From the NCBI RefSeq assembly GCF_010671605.1, contig NZ_JAABOO010000001.1, positions 310,001 to 374,000 of the forward strand: a stretch of 64,000 nucleotides of DNA. Direction: 5' to 3'. The notes beneath the pieces are model-generated. The model was not told the DNA's origin, did no database searches, and saw only the letters and a list, made by a program, of their open reading frames with translations. Both the position numbers and the translations under genes were made by a program. Shown one piece after another: positions 42,907-51,723 of the stretch. The first letter of the stretch is position 1. The number at the start of each line of letters is the position of its first letter. The stretch comes from Leptobacterium flavescens. Lineage in GTDB: Bacteria; Bacteroidota; Bacteroidia; Flavobacteriales; Flavobacteriaceae.

Positions 42907-44061
42907 ATGATAACCAGTAAAATGAAATTAGAAAAGATGAAACACTTTGTTTATCCACTAGCCGCACTCCTGTTGTCTATAACAGCATGTGCACAGCAGG
43001 TTGAATCTTCGGTAAAAGCCGAAGCGCCTAAAAATGTAAATTATACTACAGAGGTTGTTGTTCCCGAGCTTAATATTCCGTGGGGAATGGTTTTTTTACC
43101 TGACGGGAGTATGCTGATCACCGAAAAATTCGGAGAGCTTATTCATTATAAGGACGGAACCAAAACCACCGTAGAAGGACTTCCCGATATCTATGTTCGC
43201 GGTCAGGGCGGACTTCTCGATCTTGAATTACATCCCGATTACGAAAAGAACGGATGGATCTATATCTCTTTTGCTTCTGCAGAAGGTGAAGGTGATGGAG
43301 GAAATACAGCCATCATGAGAGCTAAACTAAAAGATAATAAACTGGTAGAAAGTCAGCTGTTATATAAGGCAGGGCCAAATTCCAGAAGAGGGCAACACTT
43401 CGGATGCAGACTGGAATTCGACAACGAAGGTTACCTTTATTTTTCTATCGGAGACAGAGGAAACAGGGATGTAAATCCGCAGGATATCACCCGCGATTGC
43501 GGAAAGATCTACAGGATCCACGATGACGGAAGCATTCCGAAAGACAATCCTTTTGTAAATACTCCTAATGCTAAAAAAGCTATCTACAGCTACGGGCACA
43601 GAAACCCACAGGGAATGGTAAAACATCCTGAGACCGGGAAAATATGGGTACATGAACACGGCCCAAGAGGTGGTGATGAGATCAATGTTATTCAGAAAGG
43701 AAAGAATTTCGGATGGCCAACTATCACCTACGGAATTAACTATAGCGGTACACCTATTACCGATAAAACAGCACAGGCCGGAATGGAACAACCCTTATTT
43801 TTCTGGGTTCCTTCTATTGCCCCCAGCGGAATGGATTTTGTCACTTCGGATAAATATCCGGAATGGAAAGGTAATCTTTTGGCCGGTTCCCTTAAGTTCC
43901 AATACGTAGAGCGTCTGGTATTGAAAAAAGGAAAAGTGGTAAAACGCGAAAAACTACTCGAAGGTATGGGAAGAGTAAGGAACATCAGGCAAGGTCCTGA
44001 CGGTTACCTTTATGTAGCCATGGAAGGAGTGGGAATCGTTAAAATTAATCCAGGAAAATAA
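42907..44061 (+). CDS. PQQ-dependent aldose sugar dehydrogenase (lipoprotein)
   Basis: The 384-residue protein has a lipoprotein signal ending SITAC (Cys28 from the first ATG; ATGs at 42922 and 42937 are alternatives). The soluble glucose dehydrogenase six-blade propeller follows: VVPELNIPWGMVFLPDG, GQGGLLDLELHPDY, RRGQHFGCRLEFD (catalytic His), GHRNPQGM and HGPRGGDEIN. The enzyme oxidises aldose sugars in the periplasm using PQQ and calcium. The cytochrome c gene 2 bp downstream is its likely electron acceptor. The TonB receptor upstream may supply substrate or cofactor. Confidence 0.93.
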   Translation: MITSKMKLEKMKHFVYPLAALLLSITACAQQVESSVKAEAPKNVNYTTEVVVPELNIPWGMVFLPDGSMLITEKFGELIHYKDGTKTTVEGLPDIYVRGQGGLLDLELHPDYEKNGWIYISFASAEGEGDGGNTAIMRAKLKDNKLVESQLLYKAGPNSRRGQHFGCRLEFDNEGYLYFSIGDRGNRDVNPQDITRDCGKIYRIHDDGSIPKDNPFVNTPNAKKAIYSYGHRNPQGMVKHPETGKIWVHEHGPRGGDEINVIQKGKNFGWPTITYGINYSGTPITDKTAQAGMEQPLFFWVPSIAPSGMDFVTSDKYPEWKGNLLAGSLKFQYVERLVLKKGKVVKREKLLEGMGRVRNIRQGPDGYLYVAMEGVGIVKINPGK

Positions 44062-44063
44062 AT

Positions 44064-44468
44064 ATGAAGACATTTATAGCCGTTTATCTGGCAGTAGTAT
44101 CCCTTGTTTTTTTTAGTATAAAACAAGACAATAAATTAAAAGAAAGTATCGAAAGAGGAAGTGCGGTATATGAAGATTTCTGCGTTACCTGTCACTTACC
44201 CACGGGAAAAGGAGTTACCGGTTCCTTCCCTCCCCTTGCCGAATCGGATTATCTGATAAAAAACCGGGAAGAGAGCATCAGGGGAATAAAGTACGGACAG
44301 AAAGGAGAAATTACCGTAAATGGTAAAAAATACAACGGTTTTATGGCTCCATTGGGTCTTGCAGACGATGAAGTAGCCGATGTAATGAACTATATCCTTA
44401 ATTCCTGGGGAAACAAATCGGATAAAATAGTGACCGAAGAAGAAGTTGCCAAGATCAAAAAGAACTAA
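44064..44468 (+). CDS. Cytochrome c, class I
   Basis: The 134-residue protein has an N-terminal membrane or signal segment and a c-type haem site Cys40-Val-Thr-Cys43-His44. The axial Met is probably in the NGFMAPLG segment. The fold ends in a VADVMNYILNSWGN helix. It starts 2 bp after the PQQ dehydrogenase stop and should pass its electrons to the respiratory chain. Its stop overlaps the convergent murQ stop by 4 bp. Confidence 0.93.
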   Translation: MKTFIAVYLAVVSLVFFSIKQDNKLKESIERGSAVYEDFCVTCHLPTGKGVTGSFPPLAESDYLIKNREESIRGIKYGQKGEITVNGKKYNGFMAPLGLADDEVADVMNYILNSWGNKSDKIVTEEEVAKIKKN

Positions 44469-45283
44469 TCTTTTTGCCGGGATAAAATTGCTTTTTTAAC
44501 AGATCCATGTTTCAGAAGGAGCTGCTCTGCCTCTTCTTTTGAAACATGGATCTCTTCCATTATAAACCGTATTCCGCGATCTACCAGCTTATTGTTATTA
44601 AGCTGCATATTCACCATTTTATTTCCTTTTACACGGCCTATTTTTATCATCAGGGCCGTAGAGATCATATTCAGTGCCAGTTTCTGAGAGGTTCCGCTTT
44701 TCATTCGGGTGCTGCCCGTAACAAACTCTGGGCCCACCACTATTTCTATCGGAAAATCGGTTTCAAGGGCTAAAGGCGATCCCGGATTATTCGTTATTCC
44801 CGCCGTTAGTAACCCTCTTTCTCTGGCTGCCTTTACGCCCCCCAAAACATAAGGTGTGGTCCCGGATGCAGCAATCCCGATAACCACATCATTTTCAGTC
44901 AGCTTATATACATCCATATCCTTCCAGGCCTGTTCGGTATCGTCTTCTGCAAATTCAACGGCCTTTCTGATGGCGCTGTCTCCCCCGGCAATCAATCCGA
45001 TCACCCTGTCATGTGGCATTCCATAGGTAGGTGGTATTTCAGAAGCGTCCAGTATTCCCAAACGTCCGCTGGTACCGGCACCGATATAAAATAATCTCCC
45101 GCCCTTTTCAAAGCGATGGGCAATCTCATCTACCAGTTTGCTGATCTGCGGGATCAGGGCTTCGACAGCTTCCGCCACTTTCTGATCTTCCTTGTTCATA
45201 GCCTCCAGAATAGACAGAGTATCCATCTTTTCCAGATGGTCGTAATGAGAAGTCGTTTCCGTTATTTTTTTGTAATCGCTCAT
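44465..45283 (-). CDS. murQ: N-acetylmuramic acid 6-phosphate etherase MurQ
   Basis: The 272-residue SIS-domain protein shows the MurQ pattern: RLFYIGAGTSGRLGILDASE, then PPTYGMP, GIAASGTTPYVLGG, and VTGSTRMKSGTSQKLALNMIST. It cleaves the lactyl ether of MurNAc-6-phosphate to give GlcNAc-6-phosphate and lactate in cell-wall recycling. It is divergent from anmK, which makes its substrate, with only 44 bp between start codons. It is slightly shorter than E. coli MurQ (298) but keeps the whole core. Confidence 0.95.
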   Translation of the reverse strand: MSDYKKITETTSHYDHLEKMDTLSILEAMNKEDQKVAEAVEALIPQISKLVDEIAHRFEKGGRLFYIGAGTSGRLGILDASEIPPTYGMPHDRVIGLIAGGDSAIRKAVEFAEDDTEQAWKDMDVYKLTENDVVIGIAASGTTPYVLGGVKAARERGLLTAGITNNPGSPLALETDFPIEIVVGPEFVTGSTRMKSGTSQKLALNMISTALMIKIGRVKGNKMVNMQLNNNKLVDRGIRFIMEEIHVSKEEAEQLLLKHGSVKKAILSRQKD

Positions 45284-45312
45284 GAAAATGGGTAATTATT
45301 GAAGCAAAGTTA

Positions 45313-45320
45313 TAAATTTG
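45313..45320 (+). promoter_or_regulatory. Possible -7 element for anmK
   Basis: TAAATTTG fits the Bacteroidota TAnnTTTG consensus and lies in the 44-bp gap between murQ and anmK. No TTG stands at the expected -33 distance. If real, transcription would begin near 45327, which favours the TTG start at 45346. Confidence 0.35.
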
Positions 45321-45345
45321 ACAGAGCTTGTTTAAATTTATTTCC

Positions 45346-46434
45346 TTGGAGCGTACAAAAAATTCATTTAAAGTGATCGGTTTGATGTCGGGGACATCCC
45401 TGGACGGCCTCGATATAGTGTATTCACATATTTATCGGCAAAATAACAAGTGGCAGTTCGAGATCCTTCAGACAGAAAGTATCGATTACGATAAAGCCTT
45501 TCAGGCAAAGCTGAAAAGTACGGTAGAAATGAGCGCCGAAGACCTGTGGTCTTTTCACAACGAATTCGGGAATTGGCTGGGAGAACAGGTTGCTGCTTTT
45601 GTTAGGCATAATACCCTGGAAGTAGATTTTGTTTCCAGTCACGGGCATACCGTTTTCCATCAACCTGAAAGAGGGTTCACCTGCCAGATCGGATCGGGAC
45701 AACACCTGGCAAATGTCTCCGGGCTAAAGGTGATCTGTGATTTCCGCACCAATGATGTTGCTCTTGGCGGGCAAGGTGCTCCCCTGGTACCTATCGGGGA
45801 TCGCTTGTTTTTTTCCGGCTATGATTTTTGTCTTAATCTCGGAGGTATCAGTAATATCTCTTTCGAAAAAGATTCAGAAAGGATCGCCTACGATATCTCC
45901 CCTGCCAATATGCTGTTAAATTACCTTATCAAACCCTTGGGCAAGGCATATGACGAAGGCGGAATGACAGCCCGAAAAGGTAGCTTGAATAAAGAACTCC
46001 TTCAGGCTTTAAATTCACTACTCTATTATCAGTTACCCTATCCCAAATCGCTGGGGTATGAATGGTTCAGGGAGCAGCTTATCCCTTTGTTGGATAATTT
46101 TGAAGATACTCTAGAAAATAGGCTTCACACTGCTGTATATCATATCTGCGAGCAAATAAGTAATGACATAAAAAAAGAAGTTTCGTCAAAACAAGCCCGT
46201 TTACTGGTAACCGGTGGCGGGGCAAAAAACGATTTCCTTATCGAACTGCTCCGTAACAATTTAAAAGGTAAATGTGAGGTAATCGTACCGGAAACCACAT
46301 TGATCGATTTTAAGGAAGCCCTGGTCTTCGCATTTATGGGTGTGCTCAGAGAGTGCGGAGAGGTCAATTGCCTGAAGTCGGTTACAGGCGCTTCCCGCGA
46401 TTCTTCATCCGGTGTTATCTATTATCCATCCTGA
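45346..46434 (+). CDS. anmK: Anhydro-N-acetylmuramic acid kinase AnmK
   Basis: The protein is about 362 residues. No ATG precedes the conserved VIGLMSGTSLDGLD ATP-binding loop, so a TTG start is needed; 45346 fits the family length, and 45328 (368 residues) is possible. Further motifs are SHGHTVFHQPE, CDFRTNDVALGGQGAPLVP, LNLGGISNIS and VTGGGAKN. AnmK opens and phosphorylates 1,6-anhydro-MurNAc, giving the substrate of MurQ, its divergent neighbour. The pair forms the MurNAc recycling step. Confidence 0.93.
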   Translation: MERTKNSFKVIGLMSGTSLDGLDIVYSHIYRQNNKWQFEILQTESIDYDKAFQAKLKSTVEMSAEDLWSFHNEFGNWLGEQVAAFVRHNTLEVDFVSSHGHTVFHQPERGFTCQIGSGQHLANVSGLKVICDFRTNDVALGGQGAPLVPIGDRLFFSGYDFCLNLGGISNISFEKDSERIAYDISPANMLLNYLIKPLGKAYDEGGMTARKGSLNKELLQALNSLLYYQLPYPKSLGYEWFREQLIPLLDNFEDTLENRLHTAVYHICEQISNDIKKEVSSKQARLLVTGGGAKNDFLIELLRNNLKGKCEVIVPETTLIDFKEALVFAFMGVLRECGEVNCLKSVTGASRDSSSGVIYYPS

Positions 46435-46443
46435 TCGGATTGC

Positions 46444-46497
46444 GATTTGACAAATTCACCATTCAACATTTGAAACTTAGCCTTCAAAATTTAAAAT
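46444..46497 (+). repeat. Degenerate R1-like fragment J
   Basis: ACAAATTCACCATTCAACAT resembles the R1 block around CAAACTCCCCCATTCAACAT. The hairpin parts are absent. It is the only R1-like trace in the core region after 40.3 kb. Confidence 0.3.
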
Positions 46498-46525
46498 AGC
46501 ATAGCTAACATTCGTTTGCAATCCG

Positions 46526-46533
46526 TAAATTTG
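46526..46533 (+). promoter_or_regulatory. Possible -7 element for udk operon
   Basis: TAAATTTG matches TAnnTTTG and lies 16 bases before the udk ATG. No well-placed TTG was found at -33. The leader would be about 10 bases. Confidence 0.35.
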
Positions 46534-46549
46534 TCAAAAATCATTTAGA

Positions 46550-47158
46550 ATGCTCATAATTGGAATCGGAGGAGGTACAGGCTGTGGAAAAACAACTGTG
46601 GTCAATCAAATAGTTAATGAACTTCCGGAAGATGAAGTTGGTGTAATTTCCCAGGACTCTTATTACAAAGATACCTCCCACCTATCCTATGAAGAACGTA
46701 CAAAAATTAATTTCGATCACCCGAGGGCTATCGATTTCGATCTGCTGAAGGAACACCTGAAACAACTTAAGGATGGAGAACCGGTGCATCAGCCCGTTTA
46801 TTCCTTTGTGAAGCACAACAGGACAAAAGATACTATAATTACGCATCCGCGGAAAGTAATGATCGTAGAGGGTATCCTTATCATGTCTCATCCGGAGATC
46901 CGGGAAATGTTCGATATTAAAATATTCGTACACGCCGATTCGGACGAACGTCTCATACGCAGGATCAAGAGAGATATCACCGAAAGGGGAAGAGATATAG
47001 AGGAAGTCCTGAGTCGTTATCAGACAACCCTGAAACCCATGCACGAGCAGTTCATCGAACCGATGAAAGAATATGCAGATATTATCATTCCGAACAATAA
47101 ATACAATACGGTTGCCGTAGATATTGTAAGGACCATTATAAACGAACGAATTTCATAA
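46550..47158 (+). CDS. udk: Uridine kinase
   Basis: The 202-residue protein starts MLIIGIGGGTGCGKTTV, the P-loop of uridine kinase. It has DSYYKD, NFDHPRAIDFDLL, the YSFVKHNRT motif, VIVEGILI and a RRIKRDITERGR lid. It phosphorylates uridine and cytidine for pyrimidine salvage. It is the first gene of a compact run: divIC follows after 1 bp and mutA overlaps divIC. Confidence 0.95.
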   Translation: MLIIGIGGGTGCGKTTVVNQIVNELPEDEVGVISQDSYYKDTSHLSYEERTKINFDHPRAIDFDLLKEHLKQLKDGEPVHQPVYSFVKHNRTKDTIITHPRKVMIVEGILIMSHPEIREMFDIKIFVHADSDERLIRRIKRDITERGRDIEEVLSRYQTTLKPMHEQFIEPMKEYADIIIPNNKYNTVAVDIVRTIINERIS

Positions 47159-47159
47159 A

Positions 47160-47492
47160 ATGAGTTTTAAAAACATCCGGCAAAACAGATGGTATAAGTT
47201 CTTCAGCAATATTTATGTGCTGGTGCTTACCGTTTTTGCCATTTGGATGTTATTCTTCGATACCAATTCCTTTTTCACACATCAGGAACTCAATAAAGAG
47301 ATCAAAAAACTGAAAAAACAAAAAGAGCACCTCGAGACCGAAATTGCAAGGGACAAGGAAGTGATCAAAAAACTTAAAAGTGAAGAAGGCCTGGAAAAGT
47401 TCGGGAGAGAAGAATATTACTTAAAGAAAGACAAAGAGGAAATCTATATTATAGAGGACGAAGACAGCTTAAAAAAGAAAAAAAATGAGTGA
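47160..47492 (+). CDS. FtsB/DivIC-family septum formation initiator
   Basis: The 110-residue protein has one membrane helix (about residues 15-33) followed by a coiled coil (about 40-75, with EIKKLKKQKEHLETEIARDK). It ends in a short region with LEKFGREEYYLKKDKEEIYI, the usual Bacteroidota DivIC form. It belongs to the division complex with FtsL-like and FtsQ partners. It lies 1 bp after udk and overlaps mutA by 8 bp. The clustering is common in Flavobacteriaceae. Confidence 0.9.
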   Translation: MSFKNIRQNRWYKFFSNIYVLVLTVFAIWMLFFDTNSFFTHQELNKEIKKLKKQKEHLETEIARDKEVIKKLKSEEGLEKFGREEYYLKKDKEEIYIIEDEDSLKKKKNE

Positions 47493-48858
47493 ATTTCTGT
47501 TTGACGATTTTCAGGAAGTTTCTGAAAAGCAATGGAAACAAAAAATACAGGTCGATCTGAAAGGGGCCGATTACAATGAGACCCTGATCTGGAAAACTCC
47601 GGAAGGGATAGATGTAAAGCCTTTTTATCATGCAGAAAACCTGACCGATCCCCTGGCACCTAGTGCTCCGGGAAATTGGTATGTTTCGCAGAAAATATAT
47701 GCAGGGAATGCGCAAATGGCCAATGAAAAAGCCCTGGATACACTGAGCAGAGGAGCCGAAAGCCTGTTTATTGTTATTCCTTCGGAAGACATCGATCTGG
47801 AAAGACTTTTTAAAGGTATCGCACTGGAAAGTGTACCGGTATACCTTAACACGGAATTCCTGTCGCTGGAATTTGTAAAAAAGTTATCGGAATTCCTAAA
47901 GGGTAAAAACGCTCAGTTCCACCTCAACACAGATCTGATCGGTAATCTTGCACGAACCGGAAACTGGTATAAAAACCTTGAAAAAGATCACGAGATCCTC
48001 GAAGGGATCCTGAAACTTTCATCCGGATTTACAAGTGTACTTTCTGTAGATGTTTCCCTCTATCAGAATGCAGGAGCCACTGTGATTCAGCAACTGGCAT
48101 ATGCACTGGCGCAGGCAAACGAGTATCTCAATCACCTGGACAACAACGGAATAAAAGATCCTTTCACTATTAATTTTAATGTAAGCATAGGCTCGAACTA
48201 CTTTTTTGAGATTGCAAAGCTAAGGGCCCTGAGAGTCCTGTGGAACAGCTTGACAGCCGAGTACGGGATCAAGGCCGATTGCCATATTTTTGCGCAGCCT
48301 ACCAAACGAAACAAGACTTTATACGATTACAATGTAAATATGCTTCGTACCACTACCGAAACCATGAGTGCGGTATTGGGAGGAGCCAATGCAGTTTGCA
48401 ACTTAGCTTATGATGCCATTTATCATAAAGACAATGAATTTGCAGATCGGATTTCCAGGAATCAATTACTGATCCTCAAAAACGAAAGTTACCTGGACAA
48501 GGTAACCAATCCGGCAGACGGGTCGTATTATCTGGAAAGCCTCACCGGGCAACTGGCAGAAAAGGCTTTGGATATCTTTAAGCAGATCGAGGCCGGAGGT
48601 GGTTTTTTAAAGCAATTAAAAGACCAGACCATTCAGCGTAAGATAAAGGAAAGTGCAAAAGCAGAACAGCAGCATTTTGACGAAGGGAAAGAAGTGCTTT
48701 TGGGTACGAACAAACATCCGAATCCGAACGACCGGATGAAAAATGACCTGGAGTTATATCCCTTTGTAAAAACGGATAGCAGAAAAACACTTATTGAGCC
48801 GGTTATCGAAAAAAGACTGGCCGAAAAAATGGAGAAAGAACGATTGGATGCAGAGTGA
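47485..48858 (+). CDS. mutA: Methylmalonyl-CoA mutase small (beta) subunit
   Basis: The 457-residue protein matches the mutase TIM-barrel half (VDLKGADYNETLIWKTPEGI; TTETMSAVLGGANAV; NQLLILKNESYLDKVTNPADGSYYLE). It ends without the C-terminal B12-binding domain found in longer MutA proteins (over 600 residues). The short form is usual in Flavobacteriaceae as far as I know. The subunit is structural; MutB carries the cobalamin site. It precedes mutB by 63 bp, which include a weak hairpin. Confidence 0.92.
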   Translation: MSEFLFDDFQEVSEKQWKQKIQVDLKGADYNETLIWKTPEGIDVKPFYHAENLTDPLAPSAPGNWYVSQKIYAGNAQMANEKALDTLSRGAESLFIVIPSEDIDLERLFKGIALESVPVYLNTEFLSLEFVKKLSEFLKGKNAQFHLNTDLIGNLARTGNWYKNLEKDHEILEGILKLSSGFTSVLSVDVSLYQNAGATVIQQLAYALAQANEYLNHLDNNGIKDPFTINFNVSIGSNYFFEIAKLRALRVLWNSLTAEYGIKADCHIFAQPTKRNKTLYDYNVNMLRTTTETMSAVLGGANAVCNLAYDAIYHKDNEFADRISRNQLLILKNESYLDKVTNPADGSYYLESLTGQLAEKALDIFKQIEAGGGFLKQLKDQTIQRKIKESAKAEQQHFDEGKEVLLGTNKHPNPNDRMKNDLELYPFVKTDSRKTLIEPVIEKRLAEKMEKERLDAE

Positions 48859-48872
48859 TGCAGTAAAAGAAA

Positions 48873-48900
48873 GGCTGGAATATAAACAGCCGGTTTTCTT
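48873..48900 (+). terminator. Weak hairpin between mutA and mutB
   Basis: GGCTG (48873-48877) and CAGCC (48887-48891) form a 5-bp stem followed by a T-rich stretch. It could be an attenuator or mRNA end within the operon. The stem is short, so termination is uncertain. Confidence 0.3.
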
Positions 48901-48921
48901 TTAACCAAAGATCAAATTGAA

Positions 48922-51054
48922 ATGAGCAGAAAAAATATTCAGAATATCAGTTTAAAAAGATCGGAGAACTCAAACGGACAGGAAACTGCAAATGAGTGGA
49001 AGACAGCCGAGGGTATTGATGTAAAAAAGCAGTACAGTGCCGGGGATATTGAAGATCTTAAACACCTTAATTTTGTGGCCGGGATCGCTCCCAATCTTCG
49101 TGGTCCCTATTCTACCATGTATGTTCGCAGGCCCTGGACCATCAGGCAATATGCCGGTTTTTCAACGGCCGAAGAAAGTAATGCCTTTTACAGGCGTAAC
49201 CTGGCAGCAGGGCAAAAAGGACTTTCGGTAGCATTCGACCTGGCTACACACAGAGGTTATGACAGCGATCATGAGCGTGTGGTGGGAGATGTCGGAAAAG
49301 CAGGAGTGGCCATAGACTCGGTAGAAGATATGAAGGTCCTCTTCGATCAGATACCCCTGGATAAAATGTCGGTTTCCATGACCATGAACGGGGCAGTTCT
49401 TCCTATCATGGCTTTTTATATTGTTGCTGCCGAAGAACAGGGTGTTAGTCCTGATCTGCTTGCAGGGACCATTCAGAATGATATCCTGAAGGAGTTTATG
49501 GTACGTAATACCTATATCTATCCTCCTACTCCTTCTATGAAGATCATTGCCGATATTTTTGAATTTACCAGCAGAAACATGCCTAAATTCAACAGTATCA
49601 GTATCTCCGGATACCATATGCAGGAAGCCGGGGCTACCGCAGATATTGAGCTGGCCTATACCCTGGCAGACGGACTGGAATATATTAAAACCGGACTGGC
49701 AGCCGGAATGGACATAGATTCCTTTGCTCCCAGACTTTCGTTTTTCTGGGCCATCGGAATGAATCACTTTATGGAAATTGCCAAAATGCGGGCCGGAAGG
49801 ATGTTATGGGCAAAACTGCTAAAACAGTTTAATCCCCAGAACCAGAAATCCCTCGCCCTGAGAACGCATTGCCAGACCAGCGGATGGAGTTTAACGGAGC
49901 AGGATCCGTTCAACAATGTAGCCAGAACCTGTATCGAGGCTGCAGCTGCAGCTTTTGGAGGTACTCAGAGTTTACATACCAATGCCCTGGATGAAGCCAT
50001 TGCGCTTCCAACCGATTTCTCGGCAAGGATAGCCAGGAATACTCAGATCTACCTTCAGGAAGAGACCAAGATTACCAAAACGGTAGATCCCTGGGCAGGT
50101 AGCTATTATGTAGAGAACCTCACTCATGAAATTGCCGAAAAGGCCTGGAAACTCATAGAGGAAGTTGAAGAGCTTGGAGGGATGACCAAAGCAATTGAAG
50201 CCGGGATCCCGAAAATGAGGATCGAAGAGGCAGCAGCCAGAAAACAGGCAAGAATAGACAGCGGACAGGATGTGATCGTTGGGGTAAATAAATACAGGCT
50301 GGAGCAGGAAGATCCGCTACAGATCCTGGAGGTCGATAATCAGACCGTAAGAAGGCAGCAGATCGAGCGCCTTAATGAGCTCAAGGTAAACAGAGATGAG
50401 CAAAAAGTACAGGAGTGCCTTCAAAAATTAACCGACTGCGCTCGTACGGGTCAGGGAAATTTACTAGCTTTAGCAGTAGATGCAGCCAGAGAAAGAGCTA
50501 CCCTGGGAGAGATCAGTGATGCCATGGAAGCTGTTTTCGGAAGATATAAAGCAAAAATTCAATCTTTTTCAGGAGTGTACTCAAGAGAGATAAAAGACGA
50601 TAAGAGCTTTGAAAAAGCAAAGCAACTGGCCGACCGTTTTGCGGAGACAGAAGGAAGAAGGCCCAGGATCATGATTGCCAAAATGGGTCAGGATGGTCAC
50701 GACCGTGGAGCTAAAGTAGTAGCTACCGGTTATGCCGATGTAGGTTTTGATGTAGATATCGGGCCTCTGTTCCAGACACCTTCCGAAGCTGCCAAACAGG
50801 CCGTTGAGAATGACGTTCATGTTTTAGGGGTATCTTCCCTGGCAGCAGGACACAAAACCCTGGTTCCACAGGTACTGGAAGAACTTAAGAAATACGGAAG
50901 GGAAGATATTATGGTTATCGTTGGAGGGGTGATCCCTCAGCAGGATTACCAATATCTCTTTGATGCCGGAGCCGTAGCTGTTTTCGGCCCGGGAACAAAG
51001 ATCAGCAATGCTGCTATCCAGATACTTGAGATCCTTATAGACGAAGACGAATAA
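48922..51054 (+). CDS. mutB: Methylmalonyl-CoA mutase large (alpha) subunit
   Basis: The 710-residue protein has the catalytic barrel (about 30-560; [48 protein letters not shown]) and a C-terminal B12-binding domain (about 575-705). The latter has DGHDRG with cobalt ligand His593 and the GVSSLAAGH and GGVIPQQDY loops. It converts methylmalonyl-CoA and succinyl-CoA. It is 9 bp from a short SDR gene. Confidence 0.97.
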   Translation: MSRKNIQNISLKRSENSNGQETANEWKTAEGIDVKKQYSAGDIEDLKHLNFVAGIAPNLRGPYSTMYVRRPWTIRQYAGFSTAEESNAFYRRNLAAGQKGLSVAFDLATHRGYDSDHERVVGDVGKAGVAIDSVEDMKVLFDQIPLDKMSVSMTMNGAVLPIMAFYIVAAEEQGVSPDLLAGTIQNDILKEFMVRNTYIYPPTPSMKIIADIFEFTSRNMPKFNSISISGYHMQEAGATADIELAYTLADGLEYIKTGLAAGMDIDSFAPRLSFFWAIGMNHFMEIAKMRAGRMLWAKLLKQFNPQNQKSLALRTHCQTSGWSLTEQDPFNNVARTCIEAAAAAFGGTQSLHTNALDEAIALPTDFSARIARNTQIYLQEETKITKTVDPWAGSYYVENLTHEIAEKAWKLIEEVEELGGMTKAIEAGIPKMRIEEAAARKQARIDSGQDVIVGVNKYRLEQEDPLQILEVDNQTVRRQQIERLNELKVNRDEQKVQECLQKLTDCARTGQGNLLALAVDAARERATLGEISDAMEAVFGRYKAKIQSFSGVYSREIKDDKSFEKAKQLADRFAETEGRRPRIMIAKMGQDGHDRGAKVVATGYADVGFDVDIGPLFQTPSEAAKQAVENDVHVLGVSSLAAGHKTLVPQVLEELKKYGREDIMVIVGGVIPQQDYQYLFDAGAVAVFGPGTKISNAAIQILEILIDEDE

Positions 51055-51063
51055 CACAACAAA

Positions 51064-51666
51064 ATGAAGATCCTTATCATAGGAGGTAAAGGCACTATCG
51101 GAAAAAAGGTAGCTGCCCGTTTAGCCGAAAAGCACGAAGTTATCCTGGCCGGAAGAAAAGAAGCCGATATTCAGGTGGATATAACCGACAGCAATTCCAT
51201 TACTAAAATGTATGAAGCTGTTTCCGGTATCGATGCTGTTGTCTGCATCGCCGGAGAGGCAAAATGGGATTATTTTGATAAGCTTACCGAAGAGGATTTT
51301 TATATCGGCATCAAAAGCAAACTGATGGGACAGGTCAATCTGGTTAGAATAGGCCAGCATTATATCAATCCCAACGGTTCTTTTACGCTTACCACAGGGA
51401 TACTGGCAGACGATCCGGTAGTTATGACCACAAGTGCTGCCCTTGTAAACGGTGGAATTCACAGTTTTGTCAAGGCTACTGCCCTGGAACTGCAGAATGG
51501 CGTAAGGATCAATGCAGTATCTTCAGGCCTTGTGGAGGACGCGGTAGATAAATATCAGGATTATTTCCCGGGGCATAATGCGGTTCCCATGCATAAAGTC
51601 ATCAACGGCTATATAAAAAGTATTGAAGGTAAAATAAACGGCGAGGTCGTTCGTATTTTAGAATAA
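51064..51666 (+). CDS. Short-chain dehydrogenase, atypical active site
   Basis: The 200-residue protein has a Rossmann start MKILIIGGKGTIGKKVA and an SDR core (VVCIAGEAKWDYF). The usual YxxxK reads HSFVK, so the catalytic Tyr is replaced by His while Lys remains. Shortened SDRs of this type exist as a recognised subgroup. Redox activity is therefore uncertain. It follows mutB by 9 bp and may be co-expressed with it, but it has no known role in propionate metabolism. Confidence 0.82.
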   Translation: MKILIIGGKGTIGKKVAARLAEKHEVILAGRKEADIQVDITDSNSITKMYEAVSGIDAVVCIAGEAKWDYFDKLTEEDFYIGIKSKLMGQVNLVRIGQHYINPNGSFTLTTGILADDPVVMTTSAALVNGGIHSFVKATALELQNGVRINAVSSGLVEDAVDKYQDYFPGHNAVPMHKVINGYIKSIEGKINGEVVRILE

Positions 51667-51723
51667 ATCCGGAAGTAATTGTTTTAGTATATTTAGAACT
51701 TCATTCTAAATAGTAACGCTAAC

